Shown piece after piece: positions 22,440-32,059 of a stretch of DNA of 64,000 nt. The notes beneath the pieces were generated by a model. It was not told the origin of the DNA, ran no database searches, and saw only the letters and a list, made by a program, of their open reading frames with translations. Both the position numbers and the translations under genes were made by a program. This stretch comes from Viscum album. Its lineage: Eukaryota > Streptophyta > Magnoliopsida > Santalales > Viscaceae. Numbering within the stretch: the stretch's first letter is position 1; each line of letters begins with the position of its first letter. Where the stretch lies: the NCBI GenBank assembly GCA_963277665.1, contig OY728147.1:1265725424-1265789423 (forward strand), given 5' to 3'.

Positions 22440-23180
22440 TTCCATATATACCTAAACATAAAACAGAATTTTTGTACGATTTCCAAATATCATATTTCCC
22501 TATACAACTTAGTATCACCAAGAAGTATTGGTATTTAAGGGAAAACTTTCGGTGGGATAACATGAAGCAGGATATTTATGATTATATATCATGATTCATG
22601 GGGTTTTAGTAGTATAAGGCTCAGATATAGTAACCTAGAAGAGTTATGTAACCTCTAAACATTCCAATATGGAAGTGGGATAACAAAACTATAGACATTG
22701 TCAAGGGACTAAAAAATACACCTAGAAAGAATTATTAAATATGTGTTATTATTCACCACTATACCGAATCTAATAATATCCTTGATATAGAAGAAGATTT
22801 ACCTATTTATATACTTGAATTGATATAGATTAATGATTTTATGAAACTCCATATTTCACCCCTTTCAATTTTGTCTGATAATGATCCATTGTTTATATCA
22901 AAATTTTATAACATATTTCAAAAGGATCTCAATAATAAGCATCATTTTAGAACATTCTACCATCCTAAATCTCATAGAAATTCCAAAAGTACCATTAAAA
23001 CATTAGAATAAATTTTTAGGTCATTCTCACATGACATTAAATGTATGTGGGATTAGTATTTAAATTTTGTGGACAATAAATAAAACAATAGTTTATATTT
23101 ATGTATTCAAATGGATCTGTATAATGAATTTTATGGAAATGATATCATACTCTGAATATTTTAGATGTTGTAGGTGAAAT
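22440..23180 (+). pseudogene. gypsy-2 integrase relic
   Basis: The zinc region is suggested by YWYLRENFRWDNMKQDIYDYI near 22528-22590. LNIPIWKWDNKTIDIVKGL follows near 22657-22712, the standard LQPLPIPEWKWE block. SDNDPLFISKFYNIFQKD near 22875-22930 carries the second catalytic Asp. FYHPKSHRNSKSTIKTLE near 22958-23010 corresponds to the DGQ.E block, with the Glu position now Lys. Ends near ILWKW equivalents at 23150. Confidence 0.75.
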
Positions 23181-23249
23181 GAATCATGTTGTCCCGGAAC
23201 ATTTTGAGTAAGCAAATGAATGTTAAAAACTATAAAGAATCATATTAAA

Positions 23250-23772
23250 GTAGTTCAATGTAAGAAAAAGAGATATGCTTACAACTAGAAGAAATATTTT
23301 AAATTTGAAATTTGAAATTATTTTTTCTTGTGTGTATTTATATGGAGGTGTTATATAAGGATTGATAAGATATGGATATAGAGCCCTAGGTTAAACAAAA
23401 CATTTGAAATTTTTGAATGAATTGGATTTGTTTCATAACATTCAGAATTTACACCAAGATATCAGATATTATATTATGAGTTTTAAATATCATTGATGAG
23501 GAAATACTTGCCATACCCAGCACATGTACTCAAAGTTTATAAATTTTATTGGAATCAAATATATCTTACTATGAAGAGCCCATCTAGATTATTGAAAATT
23601 GAGAGAAAGTATTGATGAATCAGAGGACTCGACAAGTAAATAAACTTCAGATGAATCATATACTATAGGAATAAATGTAGATCCATATGAGGTTTGGAAG
23701 AATAACTGCCTTTTTTGTAGAAGGTAATATCTATGAACATTTTGAGGGTTAATGTTTCGTAATAGGGAAGAG
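23250..23772 (+). pseudogene. gypsy-2 pol C-terminus, possible chromodomain trace, and PPT
   Basis: Very decayed. Near 23450-23530 there are traces of the block before the chromodomain. The end reads FRGRMF... near 23735-23760, as in NFEDEIF of related elements, then aatagggaagag (23761-23772) as PPT before tgtaacacc. Confidence 0.5.
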
Positions 23773-25533
23773 TGTAACACCAAAAATTCCATTACAGTAA
23801 GTGAAAATTATTTTTTAATATACCTATAAATAATGTGAGTAAATATTTCATGTAACCAAAAATCTAATTATACAAGATTAATATTTATTTTGAACTTAAT
23901 TTTTCAAAATATTCCTCGAATAAATGTTTCAAATTTTACCTTACAAATAATATTTAATGAGTAATTTAAAATATAGTGTTTAACTATTACTAATTTTATT
24001 ATTATAATATTTTATAATATATATAATTTAAAATTTATATACTTTTAATTTAATATAAATAATTATAACATAATTTGGTTAAAATGTTATATTTTTCAGA
24101 AAAAATCATTCTTTCAAAAAAGATTTTTTTATTTAAAAAGCAATAATGTCTACCAATATTAATTAATTAAATAAATATTTAATTATGAATGATTTAAATG
24201 AAATTTATTTTTTATATACTTGGTTATATGAAATAAAACCATATAATGATGACTAATGATCAAATATTTAATGTATGATCATTTAATGATTGAAAAATGT
24301 ATTTCTTGAAAAGTAATCCTTCAACATGTTTTCTCAGATTATTTCTAATCGAATTCTTACAATTTTATGAAATAAAATTGATAAAATTGATTATATATAT
24401 AGAATCATAACAATTTTTATTAGGTAATATGTTAAAATTAATTTATTCAAGGATTAATAAATAATGATAAGACTAAAAAATTACTGAAAAACTATTTCAA
24501 ACCCCATTGTTTAGTTTAGTTTTATCTTTATCCATGTATCCATCTAATATGATCCATTTTGGAGAAATATTTATATGATTTTAACATGAAATTATTGAAA
24601 ATATTTGACAAATTATATGTTTTCCACTCACCATTATTATGAAACGGAATCCCTCCCCACAATTATTCACACATAACCATCAATTTATCATGACCAAAAC
24701 CAGAAAATATCTCTCCTTAAAATCCTTATACACATTATAGGGGTGATTTTCATTCCAAAATATGATCCATCGGGTTCTTAATAAGAGATCTATTTGAGAT
24801 TCATATAAGAAAATGAAATGGTATTCATGAAGATCTCTATTTTTTTAATTCATATGTTACCAACTTCAATTGTTTATTATAATTTAAAATATGATGAAAA
24901 ATAATCTACCATATAATTTTATTTTATTATGAATAAGGAATAAATTTGATCTATCTCCTTGTCCATCAAATGGGAATCAAATCTATTGCTTGTGTGTGTG
25001 GAAAACTATTGTCTCATTAATTCATTTAATTTTGATTCCATCACCAACATAGTTAGATATTCATAATTATGGAAATAACTAAAATATATGATAAATATTC
25101 TATATATTTAATTTGTTATCTACATCCTTACAGTTTTACCCGTTAATAAAATGGTATTGTTGCTCATGCGTACGTATGGCCTACCTTTTCTATGAAGCGA
25201 TGCAATTCATTTTATTGATAAAATTTCTAAAATGAATGTAATAATATATATAATGATTAAAAATCATATTTTAAAAATTAATATAATTTTTTATACGATG
25301 GAAGCATATCCTACAAATAATAACTAGAACATCCAATACAAAACATGCATGTGAAAATGAAGCAGTTAATAACCAAAAATCATGTAATAATGAAATATAA
25401 TTTATGTACAAGTTATGTGATGCTATAAAAGGATAATCTTTTATATTATAAATATAAATTTAGTTTTTGGAAAAATTGATAACATGTTTAAAACCATTTT
25501 AAAGTAGGTAAAATATTATTCAGCTAATAGAAA
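23773..25533 (+). repeat. 3' LTR of gypsy-2, first part, up to the LARD insertion
   Basis: Starts TGTAACACC after a purine run. At 25163-25196 it holds a GC-rich block (tcatgcgtacgtatggcctacc) that is the reverse complement of the hairpin block in the LARD LTRs. This shows the two elements are related and in opposite orientation. The rest is very A+T-rich. Confidence 0.65.
25163..25196 (-). promoter_or_regulatory. Conserved CATGCGTACGTA block in gypsy-2 LTR
   Basis: Reverse complement of the block at 27811-27851 and 28016-28053, with few changes (one C to T in the tacgtacgg core), although the flanks have almost lost similarity. Confidence 0.6.
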
Positions 25534-25538
25534 TCAAG
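25534..25538 (+). other. Target site duplication (tcaag), left of LARD
   Basis: Repeated at 36924-36928. Confidence 0.9.
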
Positions 25539-25817
25539 TATAAGGCCCCAGCCTTAAACCTTACATAATATTGAGTTATCACAAGATTACACGTTGAGGA
25601 TCTTTTCAAGTTTAGAGTTTTAGAGAATTAGATCATGAAACTTTCATTACATTCCACATTTAAACAAAGTGGTTACATAAAAGACAGTATTCATTCTTCC
25701 CATCAACGGAAACATATTGAAAATAAAACATGGATTCTTTCTTGACACATCCTTGACACTATCATCACATCATGTACCTTTCCCTTGACCTGTGAAAAAC
25801 ATTTCAAAAACTTGGGA

Positions 25818-25834
25818 TGAGCATAAAAAGCTCA
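25818..25834 (-). other. Hairpin TGAGC...GCTCA in LARD LTR
   Basis: tgagcataaaaagctca has perfect 5-bp arms. It is present unchanged at 32341-32357 and with one change at 61510-61526. It lies about 280 bases from the U5 end. Confidence 0.6.
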
Positions 25835-26879
25835 GTAAGGGTTATAAATAAATATGGAAAGGAAACATGAGTTCATATATACATAAGAATGAAATCATAC
25901 TTTACCCATAAAACAAAGGCACTTTAACATACCTCATAAAACCATGAATAAATCATAGAAATCATAAGACATAAAGGTAACTTGAGGCATTCATAACATT
26001 CTTAAATAGGGAGTAACCCTCTTGGTTACATTTGGAATACCCATCATAGTATATTCCCTAAATCTCTTCGGAGAAACCTTAACGTTTCACTCCTTCGCGT
26101 TACCCAATGCTTTAGAGAGCTATATCGGGCTCACCCGCCCTTAGTTTATCACGGAACCACCCGTTTTCATAAGAATGCCCAAGAACCATAACATAAATGT
26201 ATCACATAAAACATTCATAAAGGAAACAAAACATTTCCAAATTTCAATCACAATATAACATTTTAGTATTTTGAAATAATGAATCCATACAAAAAGAAAC
26301 CATTTCCAAAACCATTTAAAACATTTAATAAGGAGAATTTTGAATCAAAGTGTCCCATACCAGCTTGAAGCTTTTAACATACTAAACCATTAATATCCAT
26401 ATAAATAAATCCTTAAAACCATTTGGAAAACATGGATATTAATAAGAACAAGTCATTAAAACATTTAAAGTGATATTTTGGTCAAAGGGTTTTTACCAAC
26501 ATTAGAGACACTGGAATACAATAATTGAGGAATAACATTTAATCAGAACTTTATAATATCATGAGAATAAATGGATTCATGATATAATATTCCAAAGGAC
26601 AGTATATACACCATATAAGAGTGAATTGGTGCATAACAACATTGAAGACTCAATAGGGATGTAAAATGTGATGAAATCCCTTATAAGAAAGGTATCCTTA
26701 AATTTAGGATAAATCAATATCAAAATTATGTGTGACAAATATAAATAAACCCAATATAATTGGATATTATGTGTAAAACAATAAAAGTTCATTCACACAT
26801 ATTAAAAGGATGACATATTGAATAACTACATGTTGAACCCAAAGAAATCGAAATTGGGTTAAAACGTTCCCTTGGAAAA

Positions 26880-27360
26880 ATTCGACAGCCTAATGGCGTC
26901 ACTTCAAAAATTCAGAAAATGAGTTGATGAGAGATAAAAAGGGAATCTCATCACTTGGAAATAAAATTTACATCAATCAGGATATAGAATAACATATCCC
27001 AACATAATAGTATGAGAATTAAAATACAAAACAAACGAAGTCTTTTAAAATGAGGAGGGTGAAAGGTTCCCTTACCGACTTGGGTAACTTTCGAAAAGTA
27101 CACCCCATTGAAGAAGTGTCATAAAATGAATATTTAAATACCCATAAATGGAATTATATTACAAAAGGAGTGTAATAATGGGTAGTACATAAACCACTAA
27201 AATGAAATTGTGGCAAATGTAGCATTAATCTCACAGGAATAAAAGTGAGATGAAAAATCCCTTATGAAAACACGGCAGCCTAACGACGCCACTTAAAACT
27301 TCCAAAATGGATTGATGAAGAGAAATAGGGTCTCTCATCATATGAACATAATAAGTACAG
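26880..27360 (-). repeat. Tandem diverged duplication within LARD LTR (about 390-bp period)
   Basis: cagcctaatggcgtcactt at 26886 and cagcctaacgacgccactt at 27276 lie in similar surroundings: a frame of kggat/cccttac motifs, gagttgatgagaga, then tctcatca. Equivalent copies are in the right LTR near 33410 and 33800. Confidence 0.65.
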
Positions 27361-27799
27361 TGCGAGTAATATAAAATAACATCCCAATCATATGAAAGAT
27401 GATCTTAAAAGGAATGACATAAAAGAGTGTACTTAAAAAGAAAGAGAGGTGTAGGATCCCTTACCTCAAGTCCAACTTGTCTTGTTCCTTTCTTTATATT
27501 CCTGAATAATAAACTTTGGTAAATTAATAATTTCCTAATTACCTCCTTTAGATATTATTATTCAGTTCATATCACATATTATAATGTTATAATAATTGTT
27601 TAATAATGTTAGTCCATATCAGACGTTTTTGTCGATGTTTGGTACATGAGTCAAAAATGAACTTGTTTGAAAAAAGATTGCCCATGTAGTTATATGTAAA
27701 TAATTTCCAGAATAGTATTAATGATTAAAATATCATATATATCCAGTAAATAATCATTTCATACCATTCCATATCATTTGGAGATAAAAAACGAAAAGC

Positions 27800-28420
27800 A
27801 CATTTCATAGAGACGGTAGGCCGTACGTACGCATGAACGCTACTTTCATTTTTTTGTTATATTAATGGAATTAAAACAAAATGTGAGATATATATATATA
27901 TGTTATAATTACAGAATGATATCCATAATTTAGATGTAATATATTACATATATATCCATTATATATATGTACTTATAATATTACATAACATTTTTAGATA
28001 AGAAATGAAATGTACCGTTCATGGAGACGGTAAGCCGTACGTACGCATGAACGCTACTTCCATTTCTATTTCATATTTAATGGAATTAAAACATAATGAT
28101 ACATAATAGAATCTTAATTACAGTATGTTATCATATATAATATTATTAAATATATCCTTTATACGTACCACATATGGTATTAACGAATCAAATCACTTTG
28201 AGGGGGCGGTAGTCCGCACTTCCTTAAATGAAATTATCGTGTTTACCCATAATGGAAACAATAATGGTATGCCATAAATGAAAAATACATAAGATTAAGG
28301 AAAGAATAAACATATTATATATTATATATAAAAATAGTGACATCATAATGGACACCTTTGAAGGTGTTAAATGAGTATTGAACAATCATCATTTCGGGAG
28401 GTAGAATTTCGCCATCCATG
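27800..28420 (-). repeat. Four spaced GC-rich hairpin units in LARD LTR
   Basis: Units centre on acggtaggccgt (27813-27824), acggtaagccgt (28027-28038), gcggtagtccgc (28206-28217) and a weaker gggaggtagaattt (about 28395). Spacings are 214, 179 and about 190 bases, in DNA that is otherwise A+T-rich. The first two share gtacgtacgcatgaacgctact and a following block ending in taatggaattaaaaca. Each of the first three is a 4-bp-stem mini-hairpin with a four-base loop. Confidence 0.75.
28016..28053 (-). other. 38-bp imperfect cruciform in LARD LTR
   Basis: CGTTCATG (28016-28023) is the exact reverse complement of CATGAACG (28046-28053), and inside it ACGG pairs with CCGT and GTACGTAC is a palindrome. 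Preserved at 34537-34574 and 63515-63552. Confidence 0.75.
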
Positions 28421-28764
28421 GAAACCGTATGTTCTTTAACCATTTTATGTAGTTGTGTGAGAGTGTAGCACGAATAAATCTTATAAAAACATCCTAGTAT
28501 ATTGAAGATACTGGTTTTGTTACAGAAGAAGTAAATAAAAAGAGTTAAGGGGTTGGAGAAGCAAAATAAAACAAATGAACATGAGAGAATGAATTACCTT
28601 TAAAAGTGTAACTCCTTTTGATTTGAGCCTAAAGGATTACTTTGAAAGGATTCTGCCCAAAGGGAATACTCTAGGATGAGGAGAGGGATGTGTAGAGAGT
28701 AAATGGGCATGGTATGGGTTAGCCAGAGGCTTGAGGAGTGTGTGAAATGAGGTAGAGGTGGGGG

Positions 28765-28773
28765 CCTTTTATA
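28765..28773 (-). promoter_or_regulatory. TATA box of LARD LTR (left copy)
   Basis: On the minus strand TATAAAAGG followed by CCCCCACC, a strong plant TATA context. Kept at 35287-35295. It puts transcription start near 28735-28740 and a leader of about 3.2 kb to the U5 end. Confidence 0.75.
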
Positions 28774-30400
28774 AGAGGAGAGGAGGGACACTTTTGGATA
28801 TCATGAAACTATTATTTTATTTTCAAAAGTGTTTCGAATTTCTAAGGTCCCACATTGATATACGTCGACGATAAGATGATAAGGCATAGAAATATTCCCA
28901 TCCAATAGTTTTTGGACAAGTTTAGGTCTTAGATATTACATTATCTTTTCATTTTATGTAAATCATTAAATAATGAGGTCATCGTTGAATCATCATGATG
29001 TCGTAATTAAATTAATTTATTTAATATCTAAAAATTAAAAAAAAATACTATGATGTAGGAACTCTTTTTATCTTTCTAATTAATATTTATAGTAAAAATT
29101 TGGACTTGTGTAACCCCCCTTAAAAACTGTTTTAGTAAAACAACTCATGTTTGTGTCAATTTAATTTTAACATTAAATAAATATATATTAATATCATTTT
29201 CCAACCAATGTGGCTCCATGGGGTCCCCAAGATGACCCATGGGTTGTCTTGGTCGGACATGACTCATCAAATAGGAGTAGGACAAGTGTCATGGTGTTTT
29301 CATATTTTTATAATTTCATTTTTACCTTAAATTACACTAATTACCTCTAATCGCGATTAAAAACTTAATAAGTTACTATTCACCAAAAAATTATTTTAAT
29401 CTCATTGAACCACATTTTACTTCTTAATGACAACCATGTATGTCTTATTTTTGAAATTAAATACACAAAGGTGGCAAAATTTCATTTAAATGGAAAATCA
29501 GTTTTTATAAGTACCACTTAGTGATTTCACTATTCATCAAAAATTGAAGTTTTTCAGAAAAATACCAAAAATTTACCCTAAGCTATATTTGATATTACGA
29601 ATTCAAAAATGAAGTCTATTTTACAAAATTAAAAACATATAAGTCAAATTAATTAATTTAATAATTAATTCCCGCTGTCATGACAAATAGCGTGTTTTTG
29701 TGAAACAATAAGTATCAAAAGATTGACACTAGTTTAAGTCTGGTTTCAAAGTGAAATTAATTCCAACGACCACTATTGGATTTAATGGTAAAAATTTATT
29801 CTAATTTCACTTTAAAACCAATTCAAAATATAATGTAATCATATAAATAAATTAGATTAAAAATAGGTTTTGAATTAAAATACAACATTTTACACTATTC
29901 ATTAAAAAATGAACTTTATCGGAAAAATACCAAAAAACTACACAAAGTAAAAATCTGATGTCCTGATTCTAAAGAAGAGTTTTATTTGGTCCAAAAGAAT
30001 GTATAAGAGTGATCAAAACTATATTTAATGACAGTTCTCCATTAAAAGGCGATAAGTGAACCTTTAGTGAAAACTAGGGCATATACGCCTAAAGTTGAAT
30101 TCTTTCCACATTTTAACCTCAATCCTTTATTGGATAAATGTAAAAACATTTAAGAACATATATAATCATATTTTATTTATTTCTATCCATTCCCTCCAAT
30201 ACAACGGCTACATGTTAACTACCATTTAAAATAATATTATTTTTTTATTAGAGTGCAACGTAAGATTCCCAAGAAACTCGTTGTTGCGTGTTGGGTACGC
30301 CATCGAGCATAGCGTCCCCTTTAAAGTCATATTAATATTTTATTCTCAAATATGGATAAATATAAAAATGTCATATTCTTTATTTACCCGGGGTGTTACA

Positions 30401-30417
30401 TCCTTCCCCCCTTTTGG
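30401..30417 (-). other. Polypurine tract of the LARD
   Basis: On the minus strand ccaaaaggggggaagga directly precedes the 3' LTR. Further upstream is attgcgaggacgcaatt, the usual chromovirus 3' motif. Confidence 0.88.
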
Positions 30418-31341
30418 AAATTGCGTCCTCGCAATTTTAAAATTGGGATTGGAAACATCCTTGAAAGTCCCACATCGGAACAAGAGTCGGTAAAAAAATC
30501 ACTTTAAAATAAAGAAAGATAAGTACAGAGGTCACCCGAGTTAGCCCATACTAGGATTCCATGTAGGAAAACATGGACATGGAGGAGAAAACATAGGGTC
30601 ATGTTCTGATGGAGAGTGATAGAAAACATGTTTAGGAGATAGTTAACAATAAGAAAATCACAAACTTGTGATGGGTTAAACGGTATTTGATTCCCCAGTA
30701 GGAAAAGTAAATAGAAAAATTTTTTGTTTTAAGTTACTTTTTGTTGAGGAATTTATTCATAAGGAAACATAATCACTTATCATGTTGACTTTCAAATTTT
30801 ACTAGATTCCTTAGTCAAACTCATATTTTTTTTCCAAAAGGCGAGTATTTAGGGAGACTTGTTCGCATTAAGAGTACTATAATCAACTTCTATAGAATCA
30901 CCTAATCCACAAAATAGAACTATATACTTCCCATATCTTTAGACATTAACCATAACCAAAACCAAAAAGGTTAGTTCAAGGTCAGATAATCCAGAAAAGG
31001 ATAACACTTTATAAAAAGAAAATCTATTCTTAATCTCCTAAATTTTTCAAACAAAACCCAATGTTTAACAAGGATCATCCGACAAACAATTTGTCCATAA
31101 AATTCTTCAAAGTAAACCAATATAAGATTGAAACCCAAATATTTGAAGGATTTAGTCACATAGTCTTCCAAGTTAAATCGTAACATTTATCTCCAAACAA
31201 CATCAGTTGCTCCTAAAGTCTTGTATTGAAAAGAAATTAACCTAATCACATATCCTCCATGATAGGTTAATCATTTTCATAAATAACCCAAAATCAAATT
31301 ACTCTTAATTCATAAAATCATATAACTAGAAAGAATCAGTC
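30418..31341 (-). other. LARD interior, 3' part, no coding similarity seen
   Basis: About 920 bases between the PPT and the SINE-like insertion. It contains the motif tcccacatcgg at 30468-30478. I see no gypsy protein blocks on either strand. ORF 30971-31186 (minus, 71 codons) has no recognisable motif and is A+T-driven. Confidence 0.55.
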
Positions 31342-31348
31342 AAACTAT

Positions 31349-31474
31349 CCAGGGACTTCACGTAGTCCAGTGGTAGGCGATAAATACTAGTTGCACTTTG
31401 GTTGTGGGTTCGATTCTCGCAGCTTTGTCCGACGTGACGGGTAGTCACACGGTCTGCGTGTTGTCCTTTTTCCA
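31349..31474 (+). mobile_element. tRNA-derived SINE-like insertion, about 126 bp
   Basis: An A-box-like tagtccagtgg (31363-31373) and a B-box-like ggttcgattct (31407-31417) lie in a tRNA-like head. A T arm (GTGGG TTCGATT CTCGC) folds well. The head is followed by a non-tRNA body and a short T run (31467-31471). A 7-bp repeat aaactat lies at 31342-31348 and 31475-31481. It sits on the plus strand, opposite to the LARD, and is clearly richer in G+C than its surroundings. It is not a functional tRNA gene: the acceptor ends do not pair fully. Confidence 0.7.
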
Positions 31475-31481
31475 AAACTAT

Positions 31482-32050
31482 ATAATTCTCAAATCATTCC
31501 CCAAAAAGGGATAAAATCATCAAAAATATATTTTAACTTCAACTTTATCTCATGCCTTTCATTTTCCATCATATCATATAATAACCCATAATTACCTCAA
31601 AATTAAGGATCATATAAACTCTAATGGTTACCTTTATAATTATTACCTGAACTTCCACATCGATTGGTCATCTCGTACATGATGCATTACAGAACATACC
31701 AAGGTTCACGTGGTTGATCATGACTCCTTGATATTTGGTTTAGGACAACCACGAGTTTCCTCATTGAATCCTCTATTTTATCTAGTATCTTAATCAGAGT
31801 ACCACCACAGTTTCGTTCAAACCTGTTGTCTCTTTGGTGCCAGCTAGATCCATCCATTCACTTAAAACAGAAATGTCAGTGTGAGTATATCAACAAAACC
31901 ATCATGTACTAATGAGGAAGGTAAACACTAAGATACACTTACTCATTCACTTTATCTAAAACTAGGACTCTTTCTGAAATCCTAACCATTATGGTACTGT
32001 CACTTAGGCTTAGAGAATACCCTAACCTCTAAAGTTATCTAAACCGACCT
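31482..32050 (-). other. LARD interior, 5' part (leader between PBS and gag position)
   Basis: Apart from the short ORF at 31687-31857, I see no coding similarity. Confidence 0.5.
31687..31857 (-). CDS. Short ORF of the LARD interior, possible gag N-terminal remnant (56 codons)
   Basis: Open from ATG (31857-31855) to TAA (31689-31687) on the element's sense strand, about 200 bases after the PBS, where gag normally starts. The product is polar with a heptad-like helix, LIKILDKIEDSMRKLVVVLN, and a basic C-terminal end. No catalytic or zinc-binding motif. Its place suggests the first part of gag kept after loss of the rest. Chance is possible at this length. I do not recognise a family, and expression is unknown. 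Confidence 0.35.
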   Translation of the reverse strand: MDGSSWHQRDNRFERNCGGTLIKILDKIEDSMRKLVVVLNQISRSHDQPREPWYVL

Positions 32051-32059
32051 ATGATACCA
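32051..32059 (-). other. Primer binding site of the LARD
   Basis: atgatacca is the reverse complement of TGGTATCAT, two bases from the 5' LTR end at 32062. It is a Met-tRNA-type PBS with one change in the first nine bases. Confidence 0.8.

Larger units (their letters stand above)
18734..25533 (+). mobile_element. Ancient Ty3/gypsy chromovirus relic (gypsy-2), A+T-decayed
   Basis: No ORF over 70 codons survives, but reading the three plus frames gives gypsy blocks in the correct order: gag near 19.56 kb, protease end near 20.6 kb, RT 20.9-21.6 kb, RNase H/tether near 22.1 kb, integrase 22.47-23.16 kb, and a 3' LTR start at 23773 (tgtaacacc). The 3' LTR is interrupted at 25534-25538 by the minus-strand LARD and may resume at 36929. 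Gypsy-1 borders it on the left. Confidence 0.8.
25539..30400 (-). repeat. 3' LTR of the LARD (left copy, 4862 bp)
   Basis: Aligned by eye with 32062-36923. On the minus strand: U3 from 30400 to the TATA box at 28773-28765, then R and U5 to 25539. Unlike most LTRs, it ends TATA rather than CA at the U5 end in both copies (and in the third copy at 61225). ORF 28600-28791 on the minus strand overlaps the TATA box and is not a gene. Confidence 0.94.

Noticed and set aside
28600..28791. Minus-strand ORF conserved between the two LARD LTRs (also 35122-35313)
   Set aside because: Conserved only because the LTRs are copies. It overlaps the TATA box, and in-frame changes are not biased to silent sites.
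31349..31422. Possible functional tRNA gene
   Set aside because: A and B boxes are present, but the acceptor and anticodon arms do not form a proper cloverleaf and non-tRNA sequence follows; read as a SINE head instead.
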